A stretch of 36,879 nt of DNA, from assembly GCA_003313425.1 (NCBI GenBank), contig NHZP01000127.1, positions 1-36,879 on the forward strand. Direction: 5' to 3'. This DNA comes from Pseudopyrenochaeta lycopersici (lineage: Eukaryota; Ascomycota; Dothideomycetes; Pleosporales; Pseudopyrenochaetaceae). Under the pieces are notes generated by a model. The model was not told the origin of the DNA, searched no databases, and worked only from the letters and a program-made list of their open reading frames with translations. Of the stretch, positions 1 to 10,008 are shown in pieces. Position 1 is the stretch's first letter, and each line of letters begins with the position of its first letter. The position numbers and the translations under genes were made by a program.

Positions 1-2081
1 TGCTGCGATTTATATTCTAGCAAAGGCGCCGGGCACGACAGTTAGTGTTAGTACAAATAGGGTGACAAAGGTATTGAACTTACTCTTACCTCGTGGGGTG
101 GTGACCGTGTGGATAAGCTAGAAGCAGAAGAAGCGACCCGAAAAGGCCTTGAGGACTTATCCAGTTGCGGTGAAAAAGGAGAGGTACCCTGTGAGTAGTC
201 TAATTGAGAACGAATATGAGAGCAGCGTATGGTAAGGCTGAATATCATGACATTGACCTATTTCAGTAGTCAGCCCGTACGACGTTGATACTGTAGCCCC
301 GCCTAGCATGTAGCGATAGATATTTTGATTTAAGCTGACCTGCAGGCACATTTTCCAGGGCGCAGATCTTCTGTTCAGTAAGAATGGGGAGGTATAGGTA
401 TAGAGCTGAAGAGGCGAACAAGCCGCTTGCTCTTTGGATCGGGACTTACGTAGAGTAGATGACCCTAGAGAATATCGCAAAGGTTGGGGCAAGCTACCAA
501 CGACGCGCGCAATCCGAGTAATTCTCTCGAAGTTGTCGGTGATTCTGAGCAAGATTTGTGTTTGAATGCAACGCCAAAACCGTGCCACTAGTCAGCAAAG
601 ATCTCAACAAGCAGTCGTAGAATGGGCAAGCAATTTCGGCGTATTATACTCAGTTGTTGCACAAGAAATTTTGTGGATGCAGGGCACGAAACCCGGATAG
701 GTAGATGAATCTCGATTTTATTGTTCGTGTACGCGTTCAATTGCCTGAGAGAGATTAGCAAAGCTTGCTCGAAGGGAAGGTGATATCAGCCGTTAACGTT
801 ACTAGAGGTTGTACAAGCCAATGTGATGATACCTCCGGACTTGACCATGATGACTCGCGCTTGCGGCTGACGCGACCGTGTGCGCACACGCTCTGAGACG
901 CACGAGATTTACCAGATAGCTGAGGAATTTCCCCAAAGCCAGCCTTCGGCTCTCAAAGGCCTCAATGAAGCTCTCACGCCTCGTAAAACAGCCTGAGAAG
1001 CACTATAGGCCTAAGTATAAAGAGTACGAATGCGGTGCTAAGCGGCGCCAACCGTACTGGCATGTTAGTACCATGCATAATGTAGGCTATAGGATACTGA
1101 CCAAGTGGACAGAGGATGTAGACCGGAAATAAGCACGGAGCTAGCGGAAACGCGGAATTGAACGCGGAATTGAACACGAAACTTCGCGCAAGCCTGGAGC
1201 GCGAGGCCTTCCCTAATATCAGCTAGCGCAGCACCTGGCATTTCTCTAGTGTCTCAACAGCAGACATTGTGGTTAGCAGAGTCGGCCCACTGTGGCATCA
1301 CCAACACGTTGTCGCTCAGACGTTCAAAACAAGAGCATTGTTTCACCGGCTATCGGGCTGTTACACGGGCTCGATATAGGAGAACTGGGACAGAATTTGT
1401 GGTATGAAATGACGAAGCTGGATTGAGTCGCTTGTTGCGTCGCAATCCCTCGCTGGAAGTGAGCCTTGAGTGTAGCGATGTGTGACCACATTCGAGGGCT
1501 TAGAACATGCTGCGCCCACACCTTTATAGCCACTGGCCTCCAGTACGCTTATGCTGATAGAATATCATCTGCGAAGCAAGTGCCAACATTGTGCACCACA
1601 GTTCTGGCTTCCATTACAGTGCTTACTGTCCGCCGTGTCGAAAACTAGCTTTCTCAAGTAATCAATTCCACGTGAGGCAAAAGTATGATGAACGGCTTGG
1701 GCGATAAGCAGGTATCAGTATAGGAGTGCCAGCTGCTAGCATAGCGATGGTTCGAAGCTAACCCTGACACGTTTACCATAGCTGACATGGAGGCATAAGC
1801 AGATCAGAGATAGCAAAAATACTGGCCGATTGTAGTGATGGAGGTAAGCAATTAGTATCGAAGAGCTCCGCGTAACCTGGTGTCCTTGTGTACCCACCAC
1901 GATGTACTTGCTTGTTTCGCGTGCTGATGTGCCAACGCCCCTTCCACGCAGCAGCAAGCCGCCACGCCGCAGTGTTCAATATCCTTGCGGAGGGCAGCCC
2001 ATTGCGGCTTAGCACCATCGTCTCAACATTCGAAACGAAACATGTAATGGTAACAACGAGCAGCAACATTACATTGCCACA
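1..2081. other. intergenic stretch, no convincing gene
   Basis: I see no supported gene in this stretch. The longest open frame (157-588, minus) starts at a GTG codon, has no recognisable domain and no intron signals, and its composition looks like chance. The other open frames are under 100 codons and overlap one another on both strands. The two neighbouring repeats of AACGCGGAATTG near 1150-1173 are too short to interpret. The duplicated block A1 begins at about 2082. Confidence 0.5.
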
Positions 2082-2854
2082 TGTAAGGGCAAGCTGTGAG
2101 GATTCGAGAAGGAGCCTCCAACACTCCCCTCTGCAGTCAATTGCCCAGTTTCCGGCGCCGCTGTTTGATTAGCCCGGAGATTTTCGTGACTGACTCATAA
2201 CTCGTGAAGTCAGGAAAGGCTTATTTTAGCCGAGACTGGACTGGCGTGGGATGAATGATTTGTTGCTTGCGTCATGAAGCATGGAACCCACGAGTCATGA
2301 CCGGTCATGCCTAACAGTGCTTGCATTGACAGGTTAGCCATGTGAGTAGAACGCTGATGGTCGTTGACGTGGTATTGAGGGGATCATAATCATTATCCTC
2401 TAAGTGGGTAACCACAACACCAGCATTAACACGCTAGAATGCGCCACATGTGATGACCATCAGCACTAGGCGCGGGTCGTTCCGCTACAATCAAGTGCTG
2501 ACCAGGTAGCTAATTGGATGACTGTCATCGCTCATCCAGTGCCATTCATCGTTCGGCCCGGTGCGCTGTAGATCAACGCCATCTGGCTTTGAGGCGAGTG
2601 AGCATTCGATGATCGCTCGTCGATTGCGCACGAGTGCATCTGGCCACGTGGCACTAAGCTCGATACAGCCTAACACGACTCCCGTCTGAAGATCGTCAGC
2701 ATTTTCGGTCTTCCCCGTTGAATCATTGGATGCTACTGGGTGATCGCTTGGTTTCAGCAACGAACCCTCAGTTCATCAATCTCATGCTCTTCGCCGTGTA
2801 CGTATGCATGATTGTTAGCAAAGGTGACCGATGGCTGCTGCGGTAGCCTTCATA
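2082..2854 (+). repeat. duplicated block A, copy 1 (non-coding direct repeat)
   Basis: This stretch is repeated in the same orientation at about 27337-27974 with high identity by eye; the second copy is about 130 bp shorter through several internal gaps. Shared landmarks in the same order include GTGAGGATTCGAGAAGGAGC at the start, GATCATAATCATTATCCTCT in the middle and CGATGGCTGCTGCGGTAGCC at the end. Both copies are followed directly by a copy of MITE-like element B, so A and B may have moved as one unit. No reading frame is conserved between copies, so I treat it as non-coding. Differences are a mixture of indels and substitutions and do not suggest heavy RIP mutation. Confidence 0.85.
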
Positions 2855-3098
2855 CAGTTGCTTGCGAAACCGCCTTCACCGTTTGGGCCCACGAAGATTT
2901 TTGACCCTTGCGGCCCCAAGTCCTTGCTGCCTTTCAACCAACCATGTTCCTGTAAGGCGATTCTGCGGAGTTCGAGGGGGTTCCGCTGTTGACACTGAAG
3001 GCAGATGATTGGCCACACAACAGCATGGGTGTCCTAGTGCAGTGGGGCCAAGAATCTTTGTGTGCGCAAAAAGGTGCAGGCGGTTTCGCAAGCAACTG
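2855..3098 (+). mobile_element. MITE-like element B, copy 1 (TA-flanked, about 244 bp)
   Basis: A 244-bp non-coding element whose ends form terminal inverted repeats: it opens CAGTTGCTTGCGAAACCGCC and closes with the reverse complement GGCGGTTTCGCAAGCAACTG. A TA dinucleotide sits immediately outside each end (2853-2854 and 3099-3100), the usual target duplication of Tc1/mariner-superfamily elements. Inner arms also pair (a CACACAAAG-like tract). Two further copies occur at 27112-27338 and 27975-28220. The right edge abuts a decayed LINE. The absence of coding capacity makes it a MITE; the parent transposase family is inferred only from the TA. Confidence 0.75.
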
Positions 3099-3100
3099 TA

Positions 3101-3747
3101 CTGACATGCCGCACCTATGAATCCATAAGAGCACTGAAAAGAAATGGAAACACGATAACTGTATTTATGGCTGCGGTCAAGTGAAGAAAACGCACTGTTG
3201 AAGCTTGCTAAAGCGAAGGCAAAAGCGGCAACGAGACAGGGGTGTCACCCCACAGACACAACTCCCCAGAATGCGATCGACCACCCTTAACATTGCGCGA
3301 GCTAAGCATCGTGCCACCGCTAGGGGTTACTGGAAAACGTCGGAGCTACTCTAAAAGAATAGACAAAGCATTACCAGGCAAACATACGCGACAGCTCTAT
3401 GACCGACTATCATGGAAAGAAGCGAACACGCTCGCCCAACTCAGGACAGGCATGGCAAGACTGAACGTATATCTCCACCGAATCAATGCTGCGTCAACAG
3501 ACCAGTGTGAATACGGACAAGCGCAAGAGACAGTAGAACACTTCCTCTTCCGGTGCAGAAGATGGACAACGCTCCGAACAGAGATGCTACAATGCACAGA
3601 CACAGGCAGAGGGAATCTATCTTTCTTTCCTCGGCGGAAAGACCACAGCTGATGACAAGAACTGGACTCCGAACATGAACGCTGTCGAGCAACGATACGG
3701 TTCGCAATAGCCACAGGTCGACTCCGATGTAAACCAACGGCAGATTA
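3101..3747 (+). pseudogene. decayed LINE (Tad/I-like non-LTR retrotransposon) ORF2 C-terminus
   Basis: Remnant of the C-terminal end of a fungal LINE reverse transcriptase polyprotein. Fragments in shifting frames recall the RNase H region (a NGNTITVF-like strand near 3150, then ALLKLAKAKAKAAT near 3205). The longest open stretch, about 3325-3650, carries the typical tail: KRIDKALPGKHTRQLYDRL, LAQLRTGMARLN, and a zinc-knuckle-like segment with C-x-Y-G-Q-A-x-ETVEHFLFRC. The last part continues in two other frames as FLGGKTTADD and then TIRFAIATGRLRCKPTA, the usual end of this protein family. At least three frame changes and an in-frame stop near 3180 show it is dead. The 5' end of the element is absent; block A1/B1 lies there instead. 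Confidence 0.8.
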
Positions 3748-4053
3748 ATCAGGACACCTAACTACCTACCTAACTAACACCCAACCCGACTCACCAACAT
3801 ATCACCTCGTGCCACAGAAAGCAGACACCGCTTCAGTTGCCGAAGATAGGACGCTGAACACTTGGAGAAAGCATTCAAGCAGTTTACTAACAAATTACTA
3901 ACCCACGAGAAATCGAAGAGAAATGTTAAATGAAGGAATATAAGGTATGAATGGCGTATTGCATGGGCTTGAAGGAGAAAGGACCCACTGCGGGCAATGT
4001 ATTAGTAGAGCAGTGATAGTAGTCCTTTCGGCTCAGCCGCCGGGCGTTAATAA

Positions 4054-4090
<37 letters not shown>
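3748..4090 (+). repeat. LINE 3' untranslated region ending in hairpin and (TG)17 tract
   Basis: Downstream of the LINE coding relic the sequence runs to a small hairpin, CGGCTCAGCCG at about 4028-4038, then GCCGGGCGTTAATAAA and directly a pure (TG)17 microsatellite at 4055-4088. A stem-loop close to a short simple-repeat tail is what one expects at the 3' end of a non-LTR element copied by target-primed reverse transcription. I infer that the LINE ends here; the hairpin and the TG tract are plainly visible, and their link to retrotransposition is inference. Confidence 0.55.
4055..4088. repeat. (TG)17 microsatellite
   Basis: Thirty-four bases of uninterrupted TG directly after TAATAAA. It could be the tail of the LINE copy upstream or an independent slippage tract. 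It is likely length-polymorphic between strains. Confidence 0.97.
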
Positions 4091-4091
<1 letters not shown>

Positions 4092-4161
4092 CCTTTATGG
4101 TTAGACTTTGGGGATTGAATGAATTTGTTGCGTTATGCCTATAGAGATGTGGACGCCCAGG

Positions 4162-4215
4162 ATACTGCTTATACTGCTTATACTACTTATGCTGCTTATA
4201 CTGCTTGTACTGCTT
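4162..4215 (+). repeat. 9-bp tandem repeat, six units of ATACTGCTT
   Basis: Six consecutive 9-bp units, consensus ATACTGCTT with single-base variants in units 3, 4 and 6. Because the unit is a multiple of three it opens reading frames on the plus strand (Leu-rich in one frame, Tyr/Thr/Ala-rich in another), but nothing else supports coding. It lies 75 bp after the TG microsatellite, so this is a small slippage-prone island. Confidence 0.9.
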
Positions 4216-4579
4216 CTTGCTGCAAAATTCATGCGAACGTCCGTCCTCATACAGGATCGGCTGACCTCCAAGCAGATGGTGCTGCTCCAAGTGGCGCTGA
4301 ACTTAACGGCTCACCCCTTCACAGCAGCTTTTCCGATCTGAGCGTCCGGCATAGCGAACGGTGGACAATGACCGACGTGACGACTATCACGAAAACATAT
4401 CGAACAACCGCTTGGTCATTCACGTCATTCAATGGAAGAATTCTCCAATCTGATCATGCTCACCAGTGTGGATATGTTGTGCCCTTAAAGCCGCCGCGGC
4501 CATAGCTGTAGAGTTTGTACATCCTGTCACTCACACGCCGCCAGCCTCCCTCGTGGACCCACGTGGCTGACTCTACACG

Positions 4580-5510
4580 ATGCATCCTTCTCAAGCCATT
4601 GCGTCCCTACTGTTAGTCTTTGTCAAGCTGGCTGGTGCGCATTCGTGGGTGGAACAGCTGTCGAACATTGCGTCCAACGGATCTTTCATGGCAGGGTACG
4701 GCTATCCTCGCCGGTTTTGTAGATAAAGGCGTCGCTCACTTCGATCAAAATGCCGACGTATGGTTGATTCCACCCTTGGAACGGCAGCCACCATTTGTGG
4801 CTCACACAGATCTTCTCTGTCATCCTCTCAGCGCATTGCACACCAGACTGTCAACTATCCTCGCTTGCAGACCGTGCCTGGTGGGATGATCGCAATGCGA
4901 TATGCAGAGAACGGACATGCCACAATCCCAAATGGCGGAAAGAACCTGCTGGGCAAGCCGGGAGAAAGGTGGCACGGTCTTTGTATTTGGCACCCAACAG
5001 CCTCTCCAAGAAGAGGTCCTACTCGACGTGCTGAAATGGACCCGTGACGGTTCTGGCGGTGATGCGCGTGGTGTTCTCCTTACCACTCAGAACTTCGACG
5101 ATGGAAGGTGCTACCAACTTGGGAATAACGCAATTGCTGCAGACACCCGGAAAGAGCAAACGCCCAACCCCCTGCCGGGACAACCTGGGAGTGAGCACGA
5201 GTTGTTGTGCGAAACGGACGTCAGAATACCTGACGACGTCCAAGTCCGACAAATCTTACACAATGTACTGGGTGTGGCAGTGGCCGAACGCGCCTGGGAA
5301 AGACCCTACTTACCCAATGGGAGGGACGAATACTATACCTCTTGTGTCGATGTTGATCTTGCACTGAGCATTCCACCAGAGCAGACCGAGCATCCGCTCA
5401 TCCAGCAGGACCCAATGCCCTCGGCGGTTACGGATTTCAGATCGGCGCAGCGCTCTAACAGCCGACCCGCTAGCTTTGTATTCCGCTTCTGCGTTTGGGA
5501 AGCCATCTGA
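4580..5510 (+). pseudogene. frameshifted DUF7492-type secreted, LPMO-like protein
   Basis: The start at 4580 gives a clear signal peptide (basic start, LLLVFVKLAGA core) followed by HSWVEQLSNI, so the mature protein would begin with histidine, as in lytic polysaccharide monooxygenase-like secreted proteins. Later blocks match this fungal family from memory: VWLIPPLERQPPF, a TVNYPRLQTVPGGMIAMRYAENGH block, the GGKNLLGKP and GGTVFVFGT blocks, LKWTRDGSGGDARGVLLTTQNFDDGRCY, YTMYWVWQW and DEYYTSCVDVDL. These blocks lie in different frames. Frame changes fall near 4712, 4832, 4960, 5237 and 5320, and a stop follows about 48 codons after the start. Five indels in 0.9 kb are too many for assembly error alone, and no GT-AG introns fit the joints. 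It is therefore a dead gene that decayed mostly by small indels. Family assignment is fairly sure; enzymatic activity of the family is not established by what is visible here. Confidence 0.8.
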
Positions 5511-6116
5511 GACCCAGACCTTAAGCCTCGCACGTTATGCGGCTCGTGCCTCGAAAGCGGATCCGACTGTGATTGCTACCTCAAATCTAATGTCTATTTG
5601 TAGTGCACGAATGTTACGAGTTTGAATGCTGTGTCTCCTTTGACCTCAAGCTTTGTTGGATTGTCTCGTACATCTTGTAAGCACAAGTAGATGGTTAAGT
5701 AGCTCTGGGCGTTACAGTAGCTGAAGAACGACAAGTCTATGTCGAATATACTTCATCATCATAGGTACGGAATCTGGTGACATAGAACAAAATCTGATTA
5801 ACGCTCCCATAAGTCACGCCACAACCTCTATATCCCCTCATACGCCAAAAGACCACATCGGCCTATCGAATACCTAACTTCTCATGATCTAAGAGAATCA
5901 TGGTCCCTGAACGTTGGCGCCCTTGAAGAGAATTCTTACAAACGACTTGTTCGATCGGCTTTTTATAACCACTAACTTACACGTGATTGACGGCTGTTTG
6001 GATAGGCTCTCGTGCTTACTAGTCTTACAACATTGATAACAATCGCACATGCCGCGTTCCGTTTTTAAGAGGTCTATGCGCTTCGTTGGCAGATCGTCAA
6101 TGACGCTGAGGAGCAA
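5511..6116. other. intergenic, probable 3' flanks only
   Basis: The stretch lies between the end of the DUF7492 pseudogene and the stop codon of the minus-strand nucleoside deoxyribosyltransferase-like gene. It probably holds that gene's 3' untranslated region. I see no coding pattern or repeat copy. Confidence 0.5.
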
Positions 6117-7022
6117 TCATCCACTCAACTGCATCAGCTGTGCCTGCATGTCTGCAACCTGCTTCAGCAAATCGGTATTCTCCTTCTCCAGAATGGACTT
6201 TTTGACTGGCTTTGACTTCTCCGTGTGCACATTCGCCCCCACCAGGTCGCCTTGCTCGTCAAGTTGCATACCCTTCTGAACCAGCATTTTTTCGATCGCC
6301 GGCACCAACTCCTCAAAGTTCTCCACTAGAGGAATCCCATACCGTTTACAGACAATGTGCACATTTCCCCCTCGCCAGAACCGCGGATCACAGCACACAA
6401 CCACCTTGTCTGAAGCCGCCCAGAGCCCCAGCTCCAGCATCGTCACGGGACTCAACGTGTTGACGTCGAAGAAGAAACAAATTACATCTGCCTGCTCCAT
6501 TGCGCCTAGCTCCCACTCTACTTGTCGTCGGAAAGCTTCGTCCTTGGCTTCTGGGGTGACGTCGGGATCCCAGTGGCCCCTACGCGGATTGTTTACGGTT
6601 ATGGGTAGGTGGCCGAGCATCTGAACCATTAGCGGTTGCCATTGTACGGCTTTGCCCATTTCGATGCTTCCTGCGGTAAAGATAGAGAATTTGCGATACG
6701 TAGGGGGCTCCGGGGGCATGCAGTGCACAAAGTCGCGATGAGGTACTGGGAGAGGAGATGGCGGGTCGGGGAGTTGATGATACTTGTCGAACACTGCTTG
6801 GTTGATGTCCACGGCTCCGGATTTAGGCGATGTAGATTGCTCTGCGTCGGGCTCCGTTGATTCAACAGATCCTGAGCCCTTCCATGTTGGGCATTTGGCC
6901 GATACTGGGTCTCCGGCAGTCACATTCGGAAAACGATCCTCTGGAGACATTGTGGTCGCCTTCGTTGGGCTGGTGTTGCATGTATTCTCCCTGAAGCACA
7001 CGGACGTCATCGTGTTGTCCAT
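6117..7022 (-). CDS. nucleoside 2-deoxyribosyltransferase-like protein with coiled-coil tail
   Basis: Single-exon frame of 301 codons from the first ATG (7022; the frame is open further upstream but without an ATG). Residues 1-95 are Ser/Thr/Pro-rich and probably disordered. Residues about 110-245 resemble the nucleoside 2-deoxyribosyltransferase-like fold: FSIFTAGSIEMG at the start of the domain, NPRRGHWDPD, RRQVEWELGAMEQADVICFF, then an SPVTMLELGL segment. In the classical family an Asp and a following Glu are catalytic; here Asp186 (FFFD) and Glu197 (MLELG) sit at the matching places. The family cleaves or exchanges the N-glycosidic bond of deoxynucleosides, or acts on other nucleotide glycosides. 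Residues about 276-298 form a Leu/heptad-like helix, perhaps for oligomerisation. The frame has no stops or shifts, so the gene looks intact. An additional 5' exon cannot be excluded. Substrate unknown. Confidence 0.75.
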   Translation of the reverse strand: MDNTMTSVCFRENTCNTSPTKATTMSPEDRFPNVTAGDPVSAKCPTWKGSGSVESTEPDAEQSTSPKSGAVDINQAVFDKYHQLPDPPSPLPVPHRDFVHCMPPEPPTYRKFSIFTAGSIEMGKAVQWQPLMVQMLGHLPITVNNPRRGHWDPDVTPEAKDEAFRRQVEWELGAMEQADVICFFFDVNTLSPVTMLELGLWAASDKVVVCCDPRFWRGGNVHIVCKRYGIPLVENFEELVPAIEKMLVQKGMQLDEQGDLVGANVHTEKSKPVKKSILEKENTDLLKQVADMQAQLMQLSG

Positions 7023-7913
7023 TGCGGTAGGGCCGGCAAGTTGTTGCGGGCGGAGACGACGGGGTCGGTACAAAGTACGGTGCGATCCTTGAGACAAGAT
7101 GAAAGTTAGGAGCTTTCCAAGCCAGCAAAGAGTTTGGATGGTACTGTATAGGACTGTTGTCGAGGCTCTTTATAGTACTGCTCAAGGCCCCTTGGTCGCC
7201 TCACTCAAACAACGGGACCACAATTCCGGGCGATGTTAACAGGCAGCAGAATGATTGACGTCAGCAAACTTGTCCCTTTGCCACAGCAGATGCCTCCCAA
7301 AAGCCTCTCCTCAGGCTTTCTTCACCGTCTTGGCAACTCGATCATGCCTAGTCGATAACATAGCCACCCACCAAGTCGATCGTGCCTCACACCACGCCCA
7401 CAGTCCGCATGGTTGTATCCCTGCAGGGGAAGTTTAATCCCTCCTGGCTCTGAGTGAGGTCCACATAGTACGTCTCAGCTTTGTCTCTCACATCAGCCTA
7501 TATCTGATAGCGCTACGGTGGGCGCAAAAGGGGCAAGTAAGTCCGGATCCAGATGACTTGGTTGGCGTCGTTATCTTTCCTCGCTGCCACCTGTTCCTGA
7601 AATCCTTAGCTGCTTATCTGTAAGCAATTCAACGCTCTAGAGATGTCTTCGATCATCATGCCATCATGTGACATGTGAATCTTTGCAGCATTGCCCCTAG
7701 ATGTCAAGTCAACGACGCATTATGCTGCTGTTCATCTGGCTTATTTACGTCTGGAAGTGATGCGTCAGATGTCTGTGGATCACCTTGACTGCACCTGGCA
7801 TTCCCGCTTTGCCCGTTACACGGCTGACTTATGACACGACAACTGGTGCTAAGTAAGCCAAAGTGGGAGAGACTTTGTACGCATGGTAAAGCGAGATCAG
7901 ATGAGCATCTAGG
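7023..7913. other. upstream region of the deoxyribosyltransferase-like gene, otherwise empty
   Basis: Probable promoter and 5' untranslated region of the minus-strand gene at its left edge. The remainder, up to the solo LTR, shows no reading frame over 60 codons with coding character and no recognised repeat. Confidence 0.45.
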
Positions 7914-8132
7914 TGTCAGGTGTAGGGAGAAGCTCAGAAGTACTGCATAGGAAAGGGCGATAAATAGTAGGACCGATAACTATTACTAGTCCACGGAACC
8001 TCCGGAAGCAGAGGAGCTATAGAAGAAAGCAGGAGACAGAACTCAACAATCGATACAATCATGATCAACACACACAATCCATCATCGCAATTATCAATTT
8101 CTGCTAAGCGTATTTCAGCATTTTATCTGACA
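7914..8132 (+). mobile_element. solo LTR, copy 1
   Basis: A 219-bp non-coding repeat beginning TGTCAG and ending TATCTGACA, the TG...CA boundary with short inverted termini that is typical of retrotransposon LTRs. It is flanked by CTAGG (7909-7913) and TTAGG (8133-8137), a 5-bp target duplication with one mismatch. The core GGAACCTCCGGAAGCAGAGGAG-type segment recurs in three other copies (13599-13791 inverted, 24907-25120, 33867-34050). No internal retrotransposon coding region is adjacent, so it is a solo LTR left by recombination. The length fits Ty1/Copia, but the superfamily cannot be settled from an LTR alone. Confidence 0.85.
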
Positions 8133-8783
8133 TTAGGACTGAAGCCATGGCTGTGCCGCAGTCCACAACCTTCATCCCATCCTGATCGTCTATTCGGATC
8201 TGTGTGAGTACGGTCTGGACTGTCACGACAGGCGGTCGTAATGCTTCAATAGTCACGAACACGTTCTTGGGTAAGCTCAATTCGTGTGAAGGAACGGAAT
8301 GGAATGAAATTACGGACACTCTATACCATGTATGCTTGAGTGGCTACACGATGCTTGTTGTATCACTACCTACATTGAACTCAGAGCTTGTGCGGTGCGT
8401 CAGCCCATTATACGATCTATGCGAGCGTATGCGGTAGGATACCCGCTTTGAATTTGGCAGGCTTTTGAACACATGCGACTCGAATAGGGACGCTACCCTG
8501 GCCAAACGTTCGTCTTCGGACAAGGTGGCTCCAAGGACAACTCTAGGCCAAGAATCTCACAGGGCCAGGAGAGCCAATAAAATCATGATGAGTTCCTCAC
8601 ATAAACTGTAAGACAATTCGCAGCTTGATTGCTCATTTCTTGTATCAGGTTGATCATCTCACTACGTTATCAAGAGCGAAAAATGCCAGCACTACAGTGA
8701 GAACTGCGGCAAGTCATAAAGTAGGGCGGAAGGACATTAGACATCCCGACGACTGGCTGGAGTAGGCTGATGATGCCCGCGGA
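8133..8783. other. intergenic, upstream of the 2EXR-like gene
   Basis: Contains the 5' flank of the following gene. The small plus-strand frame at 8204-8437 lacks domain character and partly abuts the LTR edge. No repeat seen. Confidence 0.4.
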
Positions 8784-9607
8784 ATGACTGCTTCACCATT
8801 GGAAAGGCTGCCAAGGGAGCTGCGAGATCACATCTACGCTTACGTTCTTATAGCGCCTCATGGCCTCACCTTAAAGACAGACGAGAATGGAGTCGGCCGT
8901 ATCTGCGAACGTCCGGCAAACTACGCGGATTCACGTGCAAAAGCAAAGGGACGTGTGCTATGTCGAGACTTTTTCACTATGTCGTCTCTGCTTGCTACTC
9001 CCCAGTCGGAAGCACAAGCGATCGTCCGTGCTTCAACCAAATCCAATATGTCAGCCACTTGCTTTACAAGGAAGCCCATGGGCTGGAGTTTCAATACAAT
9101 ACCATCTTCTTCGAGGACTACCACGGAATTCCCGCGGGGCAGCGCTGTTGGCAAGTCCTAAACGACTTGAAGAATCGGGAATACGCACGGTATTTGAAGG
9201 CCTCTATTTGCAGCTCTCAGCCCTGCTCTCGAACACCTGCAGACACCAGATATCCTTTGTCGCTGACCGAGTTCTGCAGGTTGTATCCGACCGCGTCGAT
9301 CAGACTGCACAATCCGCTTTGGTCTCAGGCTGACCCTGGATTTGTACTTTTCGGTATATCCTACTCTGCGGTTATTTGGCGCAAGAAAGAGGCATTTGAT
9401 CGCATAATGCGGGACGTGGCGATGCTGTCAGACCCTGAAATGAGGGTGTTAGAATCGCTTCTCCCTTCAAATAAAGTGCCTGAAATCCTTCGACTTTTCC
9501 CTTGCGAAGCGCAGCTCGATAAAACGGTCTTGCTCAGGGCATGTAGACAGGCGCATATGCTCCAAGAAGGAGATAGCTCTTTATGGATAGATTTAGCGCA
9601 AGGCTAG
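8784..9607 (+). CDS. 2EXR/DUF7730-type F-box-like protein (two exons or one frameshift)
   Basis: The ATG at 8784 opens with LERLPRELRDHIYAYVL, the hallmark N-terminal helix of the large fungal 2EXR/DUF7730 (F-box-like) family. The second half continues in another frame with IQYVSHLLYKEAHGLEFQYNTIFFED, the family's second landmark, and runs to the stop at 9607. The two parts can be joined in phase by removing 8953-9005 (GTGTGC donor, CCCCAG acceptor, 53 bp), giving about 256 residues. The branch site is weak, so a single indel mutation is the alternative. Such proteins are abundant in fungal genomes and mostly uncharacterised; a role as substrate adaptor of ubiquitin ligases is suggested by resemblance to the F-box only. 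The gene is convergent with the similar gene at 10009-10641. Confidence 0.65.
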
Positions 9608-10008
9608 TCCAGGAACGGTACATGACTGCATCGGAATGACAGAAACCTGAGCTGCCCTGTGGCACCTGCAACAACTTTATAAGCGTGCATCAAGATTGCA
9701 CAAAGCAGAAGAATGTCGCAAAGGCATTCTGTGCTATGGTAGATTGCCACGCCAAGAATCACACCTAGCCTCCCAGATCTTCTCAGTTTGTTAAATCCAC
9801 GAATAGCTTGTCACATTACCCTTTTTCGTCACCGGATCCTGCGTGCTATACTGCGATATAGAACAGGCTGAATGCTGATCACATGGTATACCAATTGTCG
9901 AACCCGCATACAGCTTGTGACGTAGTGTAGAATCAACGCGAGGGTTATTGCGACGCAAACTACAGGGCTTAAAGATGAGGGTGCTACAGGCCGTACCACA
10001 GGCCATGG
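9608..10008. other. intergenic between convergent genes
   Basis: Shared 3' flank of two convergent 2EXR/DUF7730-like genes. It probably holds both 3' untranslated regions; nothing else recognised. Confidence 0.5.

Noticed and set aside
157..588. 143-codon minus-strand frame as a gene
   Set aside because: It begins at GTG, shows no motif and has chance-like composition; no splice signals extend it.
4119..4505. 128-codon plus-strand frame as a gene
   Set aside because: It is opened by the 9-bp tandem repeat and has no protein-like features after it.
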